Shown here piece by piece: positions 45,050 to 58,053 of a DNA stretch of 64,000 nt. The position numbers were made by a program, and so were the translations under genes. The stretch is taken from positions 37,809,371 through 37,873,370 of the forward strand of contig NC_087069.1 of assembly GCF_963678635.1 (NCBI RefSeq). The letters are read 5' to 3'. Every line of letters starts with the position of its first letter. The stretch's first letter is position 1. The DNA is from Symsagittifera roscoffensis. Taxonomy: Eukaryota; Xenacoelomorpha; Acoela; Convolutidae. The notes below the pieces were generated by a model. That model saw only the letters and a program-made list of their open reading frames with translations. It searched no databases and was not told where the DNA came from.

Positions 45050-45360
45050 GGCCCTGTGGTGAGGGTTTTTAGTGAAGGTCTTTGTGGGGGTTGCGGTAAA
45101 CGCGGTTGGGGGGTTTGTAAAAAGGGGGATGTGGGGGCTTAGTGAGATACGTAGAGGGGTGGTGAGGATGTTGGTGCATGTTGGGGTGCATGGAGCTGTA
45201 GCAGAGGGGGTAGCAGTGGGGCGGAGGACGCAGCAAGGGGATAGCGCAATGGGATGGGGGTGTAGCAAGGGGGGCGTAGTTGGGGGAGGGCGTTGGGGGA
45301 GCCTTGCGGTGGCACGAGGGGGGTGTTGCTTTGGACAAGGGGAGAGGGGAATGAACCGTG
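45050..45360 (+). other. G-rich island on the + strand
   Basis: About 300 bp in which runs of three to seven G occur every few bases (GGGGGTTGCGG, GGGGGATGTGGGGG, and so on). Open frames exist on both strands (45072-45434 +, 45139-45426 -) but look like a side effect of few stop codons. Several G-quadruplexes could form. There is no repeat partner in the window. Confidence 0.6.
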
Positions 45361-45439
45361 ACTATGAGATGAACGTGTTCTTTTGCGCTCAAGTTTTGCA
45401 GAAAGCTGCAAAAAGTAGAGTAACAAATTATAACTAAAT

Positions 45440-48400
45440 AAATGATTTTATTAAAAACAAAAACAGATTTTTATCTATTATGATAGATTATACCTGAGTT
45501 TTGAAAAAACTGATTATAATAGATGAAAAATCCAATGTGCCCTCTAGTTTTGACAAAATAAATGATTATCTAGTCAACTTTGTAGTCAACCAAACTCCAC
45601 TGTAAATAATTTTTGTCTATGAAAATTCGGTGCCGATAGTGTGCTGTAGTTGACTCAGTTTTACTCGCTTCCGCTTACCTCCCCGGGTTGACAAAAAGTT
45701 TCTGACCAAAAAAACTTGACTTTTGTAGCAAAATTTAGACCAAAACTGATAGATAAACCTTGAAAAGTGAGGCATTTTGAAGCATTTCATTATATCGCTT
45801 GAATAATTGCTAGTTAATTGCTAAAATAAAGTTTTTTTTCAGTAGAAATTGTGACTAAATTATTCAATAAAACACTATCAAATCATGAATAAATAAACCA
45901 CAAAAAACATATTTTTCTGTTACATTATCTTTTTAAAATTTCGATGTGGAAACAAATTTTCTTACTTGTCTTAATTTCGCTCAGAATGGGCCTTTTAACT
46001 AAATGTAGCAAAATTCGTTGAAAAAAAATTTAATTTTTTTTGGATTACACCTATAAAATTATATTATGTTGTTGTATAGCTTTCGAATAACTTCTTTTGA
46101 TAATAGCAGGAACGACTTGTAATGTGGCTTCACGTAAAGACATACCAAGCAAAATTCAATTATTAGACCTTTTCTTGTAAAGTAAAAAAGATTCCCCAGA
46201 AGAGTCTGTAGAAATGGAAAAACGTGTTTTTATAATTTTTGTTTGCCTAGTATGTCCCGATTTTGATCCACATTACCTGTAGTTTGAACTACTTTAATTT
46301 TAAGAAATTGGATTATAAAGAAATTCATCTCGCGGTGTTGACCTCAATCTGGCGTTGAGAATAAATGTTTGAGTAATAATGCAGAATGTGTCTATTTTTA
46401 TGATGACCGAATTGAACTAAAATGGCTATGTTTCGACGGACTCGACTGAAGAAAAACTTGTTCGACTGTGTTCGACCCAAGCAAGTTCGCTTTGGTCAGC
46501 CTCGACCCAAACGGGCTATGTTTCGACAAAACTGTTTTTCAGTGCTTGGAATTTTATGCAAATAAAAAATTGATCAACCTGGATGTTTTTCATCACCAAT
46601 TAGTATTATAAAATGAATCCATATATTAGATTTATTTTCAATGTTTTCTGTTTTTATCTCAAGTCTATAATTTTGTATTAATCGGAAAAGAAGTTATGTT
46701 GATGACAAAACTTGCAACAACTTGTGAATGATCAGATGCAAGGACAATAATGGAGGATGGATGCTTGGAGTAGGTGCCTCCATCGGATAAAAGTTATTTT
46801 ATAGAATGATGACTTCCTCCACATTAATTTTGGTTCTCCTAGAAGTAGGCTTACGAATTGTTGCTCTCTAACAGTTGAGAAGGTTATCCTGCAGGAAATC
46901 AAGAACTTGAGGTTACAACCTCTGAAATTCTCTAATTTTTCCCAGATATTTTCTCTGTTCAGAGATTGCGTGTCTTATGAGATTGCCCCACTTGAGTTTT
47001 TAAAAAACGCTTGTCATACAATTTCCATATATGGAAAATTGCTTACCATACAGTTTTTCTTTATTGAAAATTGTTTATCATTAATATTTTATACAATTTC
47101 ATGTACGTATGGAATTGTATATTAGGAATTGTGCAAAGCCGGGTCGCTAGAACGGATTGGATTGTTAACCCCCATTGATTGCAATTAAAATATTTTGATT
47201 GAATGGTTTTTAGACCCGACTGGTTTATAGGGATAAGTCATATAAAGGGAAATTCATATTGCATCAGCGTGGTTTTCATAAAATTTTTAATATATCTCGC
47301 ATCGTGCACCCATGAATAATAATCGTTTATGTTGTCATGGTTTAGTCAGTACCTATAAAATCACACAATAAACGATTATAAACCATTAAAAGGGGATTAT
47401 AATCTTAATTTCTTATGGTAATATAATTCTTGAAAATCGATTATAAACGACTACAATGGACCTTTTTTGAGAAGTTATCGATGAATTTGACAAAAGTGTT
47501 TCAGAATTACAACAAGTGCTGCTCATTTGAATGCTTACGTATTACGTTACATGCATGCAGTATAAAATTGTACATTGAAATTTCTTATTTTACTCTTTTC
47601 GACTTTTTGTAACTCGTAGTAGTGAAACATGTATGCAGTTTATTTTACCACAATCGCCCAATCTCATACATTCAATTCACCTTCTCCTCTCCCCTTTTCC
47701 TCCCTTCGTCCTTGATCCCCTCTTCCCAACTCCACTACCTGGGAGGGGGTAGTTGGTTTAGGTTAAACGTGGTTTATTGTGGGGGGAGGGGGAGAGAGAG
47801 AACTGAGCGTATTCTTTTTGCATTCTCCCTAATTTTTATTGCACATCTCTTTGACGGAAATGGGGGTTTGGGTATTGTTTGAATATGGTTTAAGAAAAAT
47901 GAATGGAAAATAATCGCAGTTGTTTTTAGGTTTCTTGCAAATTTTCTGCCAAGTATTTACAAAAAATTACCAATTTTAGAACTAAAAACAGAATGGGTTA
48001 TGATTTTTTTCTTGTCAAAAACAATCGATTATCACGGCTTATCATGACAAAAATTACCATTTCCAGTGCCAAAACTAATGTATTATGATAGCTTATAATG
48101 TTTTTGTTTGGGTTTCTTTCCTCGGAAACTATAGACTATAATGACAAAATAATCGAATTCGTAGTCTGAATTTTAGCTGTTTAATGAGTTATAATGGATA
48201 GTTTTTGCCTCAGAAATCTCTTATATATGGATAAAATCTTTGGTTGTGAGATGATACTGTACAAAATATTGATGGAAAAAAACGGCAATCAAATCCATAA
48301 AACCAAATTTCATGTAATTTATAGCTAGAAAATTCTGAAAATATTGAAAACGAGCTCTTTAACAGGCTGGACGGTGCATTCATCAAATGCGTCGAGCTCT

Positions 48401-49070
48401 GAAAATTTTTCTTCGAAAATAGCCTCCCGCGCTGCAGATTGAAAATGTACACTCAGAAGTTTAATTTCAGTTTTGAAAGTTCAATCAATAAAACATACAC
48501 CGGTAGTTCATGCAAATTTTCCCATATTATTATGCATAAAGGTTTCAAGCTCAAATCTGCCAGATATTATCTGCATCTTAGACCAAAATCGCATTTGGCT
48601 ACTAGTGCAGAGTTTCGAAAGCGATAGTGCAAGATCTAGGCGCTATTTTTGAGATGAGAGTCAAACTTCCTGTGTAATTTTTTTTTACCTCAAAGGATTA
48701 CCGCAAAGTACGCTCTCTTTAATCGTAGAATACTCGTGTGCGCCCTAGTTGTCCATCTTAGAATATTATGCGCAACCAAACACATCTATGCATGATTTGT
48801 ATGGAAAATGTCTAATCATGCGTAGCGCATACATTTGTTTCGAAATCCCTCAAAATAGCTTTTTGGCAGTTTAAATTAGTAATAAAACAAATTTTCATCG
48901 TTATGCAAGCTGTTGGTAAGATATGAAAAACTTTTTTATCATGCAAATCATGCGTCGCAACATATGTGCTGCTGTGTATGGAAGACGTTTTTCACAAAAC
49001 TTTTTTTCTCTGAAAAATTGTGAAAAAGTTAGGTTAAATGAAAAAAAAAAAAAGATTTAGAAAACGTATC
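45440..49070. other. AT-rich, no gene seen
   Basis: Short frames only. At 47690-47800 a pyrimidine tract (CTCCTCTCCCCTTTTCCTCC) faces a G tract (GGGGGGAGGGGGAGAGAGAG), an imperfect inverted pair. Motifs such as CATACAATTTCCATATATGG near 47015 belong to the small palindrome family noted elsewhere. Confidence 0.4.
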
Positions 49071-49139
49071 ATTTGTACACGATAAGCCTTTATTATATTT
49101 TCTGATTTTATCACCATGCAAATCACACATAGCAACATA

Positions 49140-49872
49140 CAGTGCTGATTTAAACTAACCGGACAAAACGCGTTAAAATTGAAACTTAAAACCCGTTTTT
49201 CTCAAATTGGGTTGAGTTTAGCTGAAAACTTATGAAGACAAAACTTGCTTAAAATTTTAGCAGAATTAATACGTTTTAATTTATTTTGCGAAATTCGGGC
49301 CCAAAATTTTACCCAAAAAATGGGTCATTTTGGCTTTTCTTAGTTGATCAAAAATTACGCCAAAAATACCCAGTCGATCACAGATATAATTATATCAAAG
49401 AGAGCGCCTTACGTAGTCCAACAAACTTTAAGAAGGGTATATTATCAAAATCGAATTGCAAATTGTACAAAAATTGTTTTTAAATAAAAAAGTTAGTTTT
49501 TTATATAGTAAAAACGACCTTTTTTGTCTATGAAACAAAAATTAATTAACTTATACAATGTTTTTGAGAATATACCCTTCTTAAAATTTGTTGGACTACG
49601 TAAGGCGCTCTCTTTGATATAATTATATCTGTGATCGACTGGGTTTTTTTGGCGTAATTTTTCATTAACTAAGAAAAGCCAAAATGACTCATTTTTGGGG
49701 TAAAATTTTGGGCCCGAATTTCGCAAAATAAATTACACCACATTAATTCTGCTAAAAATTTAAGCAAGTTTTGTCTTCATAAGTTTTCACCTAAACTCAC
49801 CCCAATTTATGAAAAACGGTTTTTAAGTTTCAAGTTTAACGCGTTTTGTCCGGTTAATTTAAATCAGCACTG
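49140..49872. mobile_element. Palindromic Tc1/mariner-type element
   Basis: 733 bp that is almost entirely two inverted arms of about 345-350 bp. Ends are CAGTGCTGATTTAAA and its complement, flanked by TA on each side (49138-49139, 49873-49874). Copy A (about 3858-3870) shows the empty site with a single TA. Both arms contain the same open frame (start MRNSGPKFYPKN, 49286 + and 49726 -), a consequence of the palindrome. No transposase is present. Confidence 0.9.
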
Positions 49873-52800
49873 TATATTGTGCAACGTATGAAAAGTAGTT
49901 TTCCATGGAAAAAATCCAAATTAAAAAAAAAACAACAACTGAACAAAAAGTTTCAACGCAATATCTTATTATTGAAACTTTTCATTAATTGAAGAGTATG
50001 AGATATCTGATCTAAAAAATCAATAAAATACAAACAAAAAAGAAAACGAAAAAAAATAAAATCTAGTTTTTTTTTCGAAATCTGTCCTCTAAGCAAAACT
50101 AAGGGACAATTAAAAATTAAAAAAAAAACACGCATGCCCATTTTCTGCAGCTACCTAATGTAACCATTTGGGTGTTTTATGTGTGTTCTCTCGAAATAAA
50201 ACAATTTAATTTGAGTTTTCACTCGAAACTTAAAGGAGCACTTCATGAAGTCTTTCTGAAAATAACAAGGGAAATAAAAAACAAACGTGTAAACTTCAGA
50301 AGCACTCATTTAACCCGTGATTCGTTCTTCCTTTTTGATACTCGTTCAACAACATTTAAAACAATTTTTAAAAATGTTAGTTTAAAATTTCACAAATTTG
50401 TCTCCTCGAATCAACAGTAAAACTAAACTTGCTTACAGAGAAGCAACCTGTAGTTTTTTCTCTTTAGCATCATTAGAAACAAGTGGTTGGAGATTATCAG
50501 GTCTTGAGACCACTTATTTCGAATCCTTTGAAGGGGGAAATAGTACCTACACTCGTTACATATTAGAAAAAACACACGGAGGAGAGTACTTCAGAAAATG
50601 TACACAGACAAGTGTACACATATAAATATACAACTAAAAAAACATTGGTTCTCACAAAAAAATGTTATCGTCATAATAAACACGACTGATTTCAAAAGAT
50701 TGAAGCCAAGTTTTTTTATTTTAGAAAAATAAGATATTATTACTGACATTCTATTTATATTTTAACCAGTTAATATAAAATTTTCTCAGAAAGGATATCA
50801 AATAAGTATGAATTCAGAACTTTGAGCTGTTCGTCCACGAGATCTTAAATTGTTAATTCATCAAATCTAATAATTGCAGTTACATCACTCTCACTTTGTT
50901 TTTTAGACAAGGCCAGGCTGTTTTAGTAACTTTTTTGATTTGAAGACAAAATTTTTTTTCACTAAATTGTTACTCATTTTTGCTTCTGTTTTAAATACAT
51001 AATTGATTTTCTTATGCACATAGAATTTCTTACGCAGGTTGAAGTTCTTTTTCTCAATCAAACTTTTAAAATTCATGATTAGACTCTAAAAAGCGCTAAT
51101 AGTTTTCTAAATCTTCAATAAAGTTCTTGTCGGCAGTGCTGCAAGTGCTGCAAAATCAAAAAAAAATGATAAAAATGTTTAACAGAGATATAAATATTTT
51201 CAGGTAGTTGTTTTTTTTTGTTTTTGTTAAACAATTTCTCAATAGAGAAAAACGGCAAAATTAGGTTTTTTTTTTTCTTAATATGTACAACATGCACTAT
51301 TAAATCACTTAGCAACCAGGGTAAGTTCAAAAAATCTCGAACCGGCTTAATTAAGTTTTACAAATTAGAGAGAAATTGTTCTACTTTTTACCAAATAAAA
51401 CAATTTCAACGCATTTTCTTTTCAGTATAAAAATAGTTAATCAGTTATTCAACATTTTTAAACCTTGTCTCAAAACTGAATGATTTGTTTTTTCCCTTGT
51501 TTTCTTTTACAACAGCGTCATCCGCAGCAACTATGTTTGCGAGTTTAGATTTGATCGAAACATAGTTTATATAGCATTAAAAAAAAAACAATTTTTCTGA
51601 TCAAGTCAATTGCTCGCCATCAATTGCTTGCTGCAAAAAAAAAACAATTTGATATTGTTCCACCTCAATATGATGTTAGTTGATTAAGCTTTGGTTTCTA
51701 AAGTTTATGATTCAAACATCTTGCTCACAACATCTTGCGTGGAATAGTGTCACACGCTTTTGTTTATCATTGAAAGTTAATTATTTTATAAACCTATTTA
51801 TTACTCTAATAAAATTGGCAACAGTTGGCAAGATGATAGCTGGAGCAATTGAGAAGAAAAAAAGCAAAAAAAAAAATCAAAAGCAAGGCATCCAATCAGA
51901 GGAAGTTTTCTAGCACAACAGTGAATCACTATGTATTACAGCAGGAAATAGTGGTATAGCTATGGAAATTTCAATCGTTTTTTGTTTACGGCCTGATTCG
52001 TTCAATTGCCCACCAAAATGCTTTAGCTTTTTATTTTGCTAGTTTTCAAGTTCTGCTAGTCTCTCTTCTGCTCTTCTGCTAGTCATTCATCCCAAAATGA
52101 TCTACTAATAGTCTTTTTTGAGAATTGAAACTGTAATAAAAAGACTAGAGGCCCAGCTAAAGCTGGATGTACATGTTTGAATAAAACTAAGGGCGTAACA
52201 TCTAATGCACGGAGGCTTTGCACAATAAAAACTTGATATCCGATTGAGTTATTTTCAAAAAATGTCGAAAAGCTTCAAAAAACAATCTAAAATTTAAAAC
52301 TCCCGAAGGTCATAACTTTTTGTGTGAAACATTTTTTTGGCGTAGCCCTTTATGCAGAAGAACTTCGGACAACTTTTTCGGCCAATTGCAACCAAAACCT
52401 CAGATTTGGAAGGAATGTTTTTGAGAAAAGTATAGAAATTTCAAAAATTGGTCGAAAAATCGAAAACTTGTCTTTTGCGAGGGTCATAACTTTTTTTTGT
52501 GAAAAAATTGTAGTACTCTCCATTGAAGCCAAAATACCAGATTTGGGAGGCTAATTTTGCCAAAATGTATAAAATCCAAAAACATGGGTCAAACCCCCCC
52601 CCCCCCGCCCCCCACATATTTTCGAAGGCTGTAAAAAGTGTGTCAGCGTAGTGGGCGGTCTTCTCATTAATGCAACTTTTTAGAAAATCATTCAGGTAGT
52701 TTTTAAAGAAAAAGCTACTCTTTTGAAAAAATATTTTAAAAAAAATCCTGGGCGTCTCAAAACAAAATAAATTTGAAAAAATTCAAAAAATCCCGATCAC

Positions 52801-53944
52801 ATGCGTTTTCATATTTCCTGGTTTTTTCAAAGAGGAACTTCGCGCACAATTGTGTGGAACAGTTTCAAAACCCAATTTCAGCTTTTTACTTTAGTTGTTT
52901 TCTAAGCAATTTTATCTCATTTTATTCGGAACTGATCAATCAATTAGTTGCTGTCAGATTGAATTTTTAAACTAATCGTTGTGGATTTCAATTCAAGGTG
53001 TTTCAAAAAATTGTAAAAAAAATTGCTTTTGTTTTTGGTCCTCTAACTGGTTTTGCAAAAAACACGTATTTGTGATGCCAAAAATTTTTTAACCATGTTT
53101 TGTTGTTTTCTTTAAGCTCGAAAACATTTATCTTAAATAAGTGCAACTTGAAAGAGTGCTCCAATTATTTTTTTGTGCACTGGTTCATACAATTCAAGAA
53201 ATTACGATACATACCATTCGCTACTGTTCAGGGCATCTAGCGCCATACTCTAGAAAAAAAAAACACAGCTAGCTCAATGCAACGTCTAACATCACACTAG
53301 GTCGGATATCTTTTTCAGTTTGCTAACTTGTGAATTGCTGCTTGTTGTTATCTGGGTTATAAAAGACACGTCTTCAGTTTGTTTCGTTGCCATATTGGAA
53401 AATCAAGTGCAAAAAATGAAACACTAGCGGAATATTTGAAACACTAGTGCAATATTTGAGTTACTAGTGCAATATTTGAATTCGAGTGCACTACTATTCA
53501 ACAATCCACCAGAACAAATCGTAAAGAACAAACTGCGCTTCAGCGTGAAAGTTTTTTTCAAATTTGCGTGTTTTGTTTACAGTTTTCACATGTGTTTCAT
53601 ACCAGAGAAGCAACAGCTTACATATTGCATCTCGATATTTGTTCACATATTGACACTTCGTGTCTCAATGTATTTACATATGTTCTCCATGCAATATTCA
53701 GCTGTTGAATATCTACAGCATAAATGCCGAGAACCAGCTGTTCCTTGTCGATGTTTTAAGCTGGCATCGTTGAGTTTTCAAGCCATTTGACATAGGCCAT
53801 TTTTACGATGTTCTCTAACTCAGTTAGCAATAAAAAACAGCTTCAATCATATTTGTACTACAAACTTGCTCTACGAACTGAGAGACGCTATTGTTTAATA
53901 GTAAGGGTTTCAATCAAAACCTATTTAGTGACTTAACAAAAAAA
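49873..53944. other. Duplication copy B, left part, no firm gene
   Basis: Counterpart of 3860-5354 and 11325-14236 without the insertions. The empty gypsy site is at about 51474-51478 and the empty Helentron-like site at about 53098-53110. A TATAAAAG (53358-53365) matches that of copy A. A C13-G-C6 tract at 52594-52613 is absent from copy A. Confidence 0.6.
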
Positions 53945-54070
53945 ATGGAATTGAACTGCTTCGAAGTATGGCCTCTCATAGTTGTCATAGCTATGACTTT
54001 TGCTCTGATTTACATACAAACAGAAGAAGCCTTTTATGAACCAGTGGATATGCCAGGGCTGCCGGGTTAG
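53945..54070 (+). CDS. 41-codon frame with a membrane segment (copy B)
   Basis: Same as 14237-14362 with Tyr to Phe, Val to Met and His to Asp changes. It is followed by a related open frame 54036-54233. Confidence 0.3.
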   Translation: MELNCFEVWPLIVVIAMTFALIYIQTEEAFYEPVDMPGLPG

Positions 54071-54359
54071 TCATTTAAACTGCTTAAAAGCAAAGAACGG
54101 TTTCGGTGTTGCTGGGATCACTTTTCTCAATTCAGCTCGCAAGTTTAAGATCGGTTCTCTTGTTTTCCATGTTTATTTTAAGCCAAATTTACATCGTATT
54201 CCGGAAAAATTTACCAACATCGAGAGCAAATGATCAGAATTACCCTCTAAGAAACTCAAGGCAAATATAATTGTTGCTAATTTTTTCAGTGTACATTTGA
54301 AATTGTTTTTTTTTGTATTCAGTATAGCTCCCCGCAATCTTTAGATTCAAAGTTTTACC

Positions 54360-54475
54360 TCAAACTATCAATGTTTAGATTCGAAAATTTTCCTTCCTGG
54401 TTGATCCGGGTCTGGAAAAACCAGATTTCTTCATGCAAAAACTTATGGCATATTCAATTTCTGATTACATAGGCA
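54360..54475 (+). pseudogene. P-loop-like fragment (copy B)
   Basis: Counterpart of 14640-14756. SGSGKTRFLHAK is preserved, but the preceding glycine codon is TGA and later one base is missing relative to copy A. Confidence 0.3.
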
Positions 54476-54736
54476 AGTCTTTGCATCCAAACATTGATTA
54501 CTTCATAAGGGATCATGTTTTCTTAGTCTATGTAAAAGTTTAGCTGAAATTCGAAATAAATCTTATCCAAAAACATCAAATATGCATTTGAAAACAGGCA
54601 CTTTTGAGAGCTTATCACTATAATTTCTATAAATTCTTCAAGTTTGTACACCAGTGTATACGAGATTTCCATGAATTTGAAAATTTGACTCTAGCATTAG
54701 AGGAAAAAAATCATGCATGTACTTTAAGTTTTGATT

Positions 54737-56700
54737 TCAATTGGCAAGAGATGCAATTTGAGACATCCGGGCAAAACCAATAATTTTGTTATCAATTTTT
54801 TCAGAGTAAATTTGAAATTGCGTTTTTTTATCTTCAGTAAAGGGGAGCTCTTGAAAAGAAGAAAAAGAAAGATAGCACCCTTCTCTAAATTTTTTTTTTG
54901 AAGAGGGGATCAGAATGAAAAAAATCTTAAGGTCGAGCATAGCATAATTTTTGAGAAAGTTTACCATGTCAGAGTTTTCAATAGCACATTGAACTGTTTG
55001 CGACTTTTTACCAATAGCATTTGCTGTAAAGTCCCCACCATCTGCGAACATCAGTTTGGTTGTCGGATTGTGTAACCAGTTGTCGTGGTCCCACTTTGTA
55101 TTGAGTCTAAGGTTAAGAAGGTCACTGGTTGTTTGACATAGGAAGGTCACTGGTGATCTGACTCTCACCGGGGGTCTCGTCCGCTTTGATTACTTGTAAT
55201 ACTTCTGCCCCTTTAGAAGGACTACTATCCGCAGCGGGAAGTGATCTTTCAACACACTTTTCACCCCCAGGTCTGTTTATGAACAGATCTTTTTATTGCT
55301 TTTGAAACTTGCCATTATTGACCTCACTTTTGCTCCTTCTCTCCAGCCAACTCAAACGATGAATAACTTTCAACACCTGTTATACTTCGTGAGTTTGATC
55401 GAGGACGTGCTTCTCTTGGAATCTTTCTAGGCCGCTCTCTAACATCTCATTTCGGGCATACTTCCTCAAATTATTGCACTTTAAGTTTAGCTTTTACCTT
55501 TTTGCAACCAACTAGTCAGTTCTGTTGTTTAGAACCTGACTGTGTACACTTTTTCTTTTTTGAAATACCAAACGTTTAGGTAGTTTAGTACAGAAAGAAA
55601 GTAACTTTTTTCAGTTTCTGGATCCGTTAACCCTGCTTGGGCATTGCACACCAACTCCTTAAGAGTCAATAGAGTCAACGTGGGACAGGTGGTTATCTGA
55701 TGTGACCTCGGACAGTTTTCAGAGAGGTAATGATTTGGTCCAGGAGAATTCCTTTGAACTTTTTCTCAGAAGGCTTTCTCTAGCAAAAGATTTTTGTTTT
55801 TTGTTTTATTTCGGGGGGTAAGATCACTCAGAGTAGTCTCGCATGATCTGAGTGATGCCCGGTACTACCTCTCCTACTGACCCTATTAATTCTCCAGACC
55901 TTGTTCCGATCGGACAAGATATGAACTATGTTTGCAACTGAGCCTCTGGGTTGACGCCACGTTATAAGCCTGCTTAAAGTCTTCTTGAGTAACGTGTTCA
56001 CGATTTTGAAATTTTGTTTCGAACAAAAATGTTAACTGTTTGAGTTTGTTTCTTTGTCAGCAGTCCAGGCACCAGCTAGTGCCATCCGTTTTTACCATGC
56101 TTTTTACTGATTCTTGCGTTCAAATAATTTGAAATCAGAGTAGGACATCCATCTTACAGCTGCGGAAATCGTCTTTCATTACTCTGTAGAGATCGTGCAA
56201 TGTAGAAGACATCAACCCGCTTTTCACCTGATTCATCGTCGGGGTTTGCGGGACTGTAAGGAGAAACTACTTTGAATGTCGGACTACTAATGCGACTTTT
56301 TAACTAGGTGATCATAACTTGGTTAGTTTCCTTTTCATTGAACTCAAATTGAGATCAACCCCAACTCTATTTTTTCTCTCGGGGTCACTCGAGCACACAA
56401 CAGCGTGAATTCTACCTAGTTCTTCGCTGTTCAAGTGGGTCTCACATAAACCCAGGATGTCAAAACGCCGCTCTAGCATCAATGGTTCTAACTTCTTTCA
56501 ATTCCTTTGATGATCCTACAATTCTAATGTCCAAACTTCCACGGGCGCTGCCTTACCAAAAAAATGTCTCGGGTCGGTCGCTTCTGTTTCTGATTGGTTT
56601 CTTTCATTGATTTGATTGTAGCTAGTTTTTCTACGGGTATGACCAACGGGCATATGTAACAACGAGTGGACTGTTTGCAAGTCAGTCTTTAGCTGCATAC
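54737..56700 (-). pseudogene. Decayed EEP endonuclease region (copy B)
   Basis: Clearer than copy A at the N-terminus: ERRFDILGLCETHLNSEELG (about 56420-56482), preceded by AAPVEVWTLELV (about 56515-56560), which corresponds to the first strand of the EEP fold. 54737-55168 carries the downstream frame (WDHDNWLHNPTTKLMFADGG). 56516-56695 is an open frame upstream (TRRKTSYNQINERNQSETEA). Frames are broken in between; no reverse transcriptase follows. Confidence 0.7.
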
Positions 56701-57040
56701 AAGTTTTGGTCTTGCCCCTCTGTCCTTTAGTGACTGCTTGACTTTCAACTGTTTGAAACTGACTATTTTTTTTGCTTTAATGGTTCTACAAATCGATTCT
56801 GCGGAACAAAACGCTCTTTATCATTGGTACAAAACCGAGCCATGAAAAAAAAACTATTTTTATTTCTCAAACATTTCTCAAAAATTTTTCTTAAATAGTT
56901 TTTCGTTTTAGTTGAGTGTCTTTTTTCCGAGATAAGTCAAAGATACCATTATAACCAGTGGTCCGCGCAGTGGTCAATTTTTTTAAGTTTAAAGAAATTT
57001 CCCATTTTTTAAAGAATTCTGCCAGTTCTTTTGTTTGAAA

Positions 57041-57280
57041 ATGTATGAAGAATTTTTCAAGCTGGCTCGTTTGGCATTGCAGGCAGTTTTTCAGGCAGGC
57101 ATCTTGCTTTTGAGCGTAGTCTTATTATTTGGATTAAAATTTTGCTTTTGTTTATCAGAGTTTTTGATTTTAAATTACCTTTGTTGTTCTAAAAATTTCT
57201 CAGAATTACAACAATTTTGGGTTTATTGCATAATGAATAGTTTAAGTTTGTCCCAATTTAACGTCTTTTTCCCCAAATAA
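57041..57280 (+). CDS. Small putative membrane protein, intact in copy B
   Basis: 79 codons from ATG 57041: MYEEFFKLARLALQAVF, then a hydrophobic helix AGILLLSVVLLFGLKFCFCL, then a polar tail with CCSKNFSELQQFWVY. Copy A has a TAG at codon 18. It is the only short frame of the duplication fully open in one copy. No family was recognised; it may be a chance frame. Confidence 0.3.
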   Translation: MYEEFFKLARLALQAVFQAGILLLSVVLLFGLKFCFCLSEFLILNYLCCSKNFSELQQFWVYCIMNSLSLSQFNVFFPK

Positions 57281-57571
57281 TAAGCAAACGCACAATTTCG
57301 TTTTCTTTTTTTTTAAGCTAAGAGCTGCAATTTAAAAGTACACTGGTGTACAAAATTAAGAAATTTAAGAACGATTTCTTGTTTTCTTCTTTAAAACGCC
57401 TGTTTTCAAGGATAACCTTTGATAATGTTCACTGTGAGTTTAAGCAAAGTTTTTAAATCGACAGATCAAATGAGCATAGCTACCTCTGTGTAATTGTTAA
57501 AATTGAGTTTCAAGGACTTGCCAGTTTTCTTTCCGAATCTGAAACCTCCAGTTATATATATGACTGGTAGG

Positions 57572-58053
57572 CAGGGGCGGATCTAGAATTTTCTTGAGGG
57601 GGGGGGGCGGATTATCAAAAAAAAATCGAAAATTTTGACGATCTTTTTTTAGGTCGATCAAATTGATTTTCCAAGCTCTCCTAAAGCACTGAAAAGACGC
57701 TTACTCTGGCCAATTTTTTTGCGCTGCCAAATTTTTTGAAAAAGCAGGTCAAAAAAGCCGTTTTTGTGCACTTTTTGGAAAATTTTGACAAAAAAATCGC
57801 CTTTTTTTGCCGCGCGCTCCCCTTCAAAGTTAGTATGTATTGGCGCCTTTAGAAAGGCGCGTTTAGAAAAATTTTAAGGTCGGTCGGCCAAAAATGATTT
57901 TCGTAAATGGTACCAAAAGGGGCACGGCAGGGGGTCGGCAGGGGGTCGAATCCTTTGGGTCGGCAGGGAGTCGAATCCTTTGGCTGGGCAGGGGGAGGAG
58001 TCCCTCAGAGGGAAGGAAGCGTCCGCTATCCCCCCCCCCTAAACCCGCCCCTG
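57572..58053. mobile_element. hAT-type MITE (copy B)
   Basis: 482 bp, ends CAGGGGCGGATCTAG / CTAAACCCGCCCCTG, 8-bp target duplication CTGGTAGG at 57564-57571 and 58054-58061. Same insertion as 17914-18419, so it predates the duplication. It has fewer units of the internal 25-bp repeat. Confidence 0.9.

Noticed and set aside
45072-45437. G-rich frame as a glycine/valine-rich protein, or proline-rich protein on the other strand
   Set aside because: Skewed composition removes stop codons from several frames at once; no domain or splice evidence.
49286-49726. Two similar small proteins on opposite strands
   Set aside because: They are the two arms of a palindromic transposon; the frame is repeated because the DNA is.
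52594-52613. C-rich tract as an origin or regulatory site
   Set aside because: It is a simple C13-G-C6 homopolymer-like tract present in only one of the two paralogues, so an ordinary repeat expansion is more likely.
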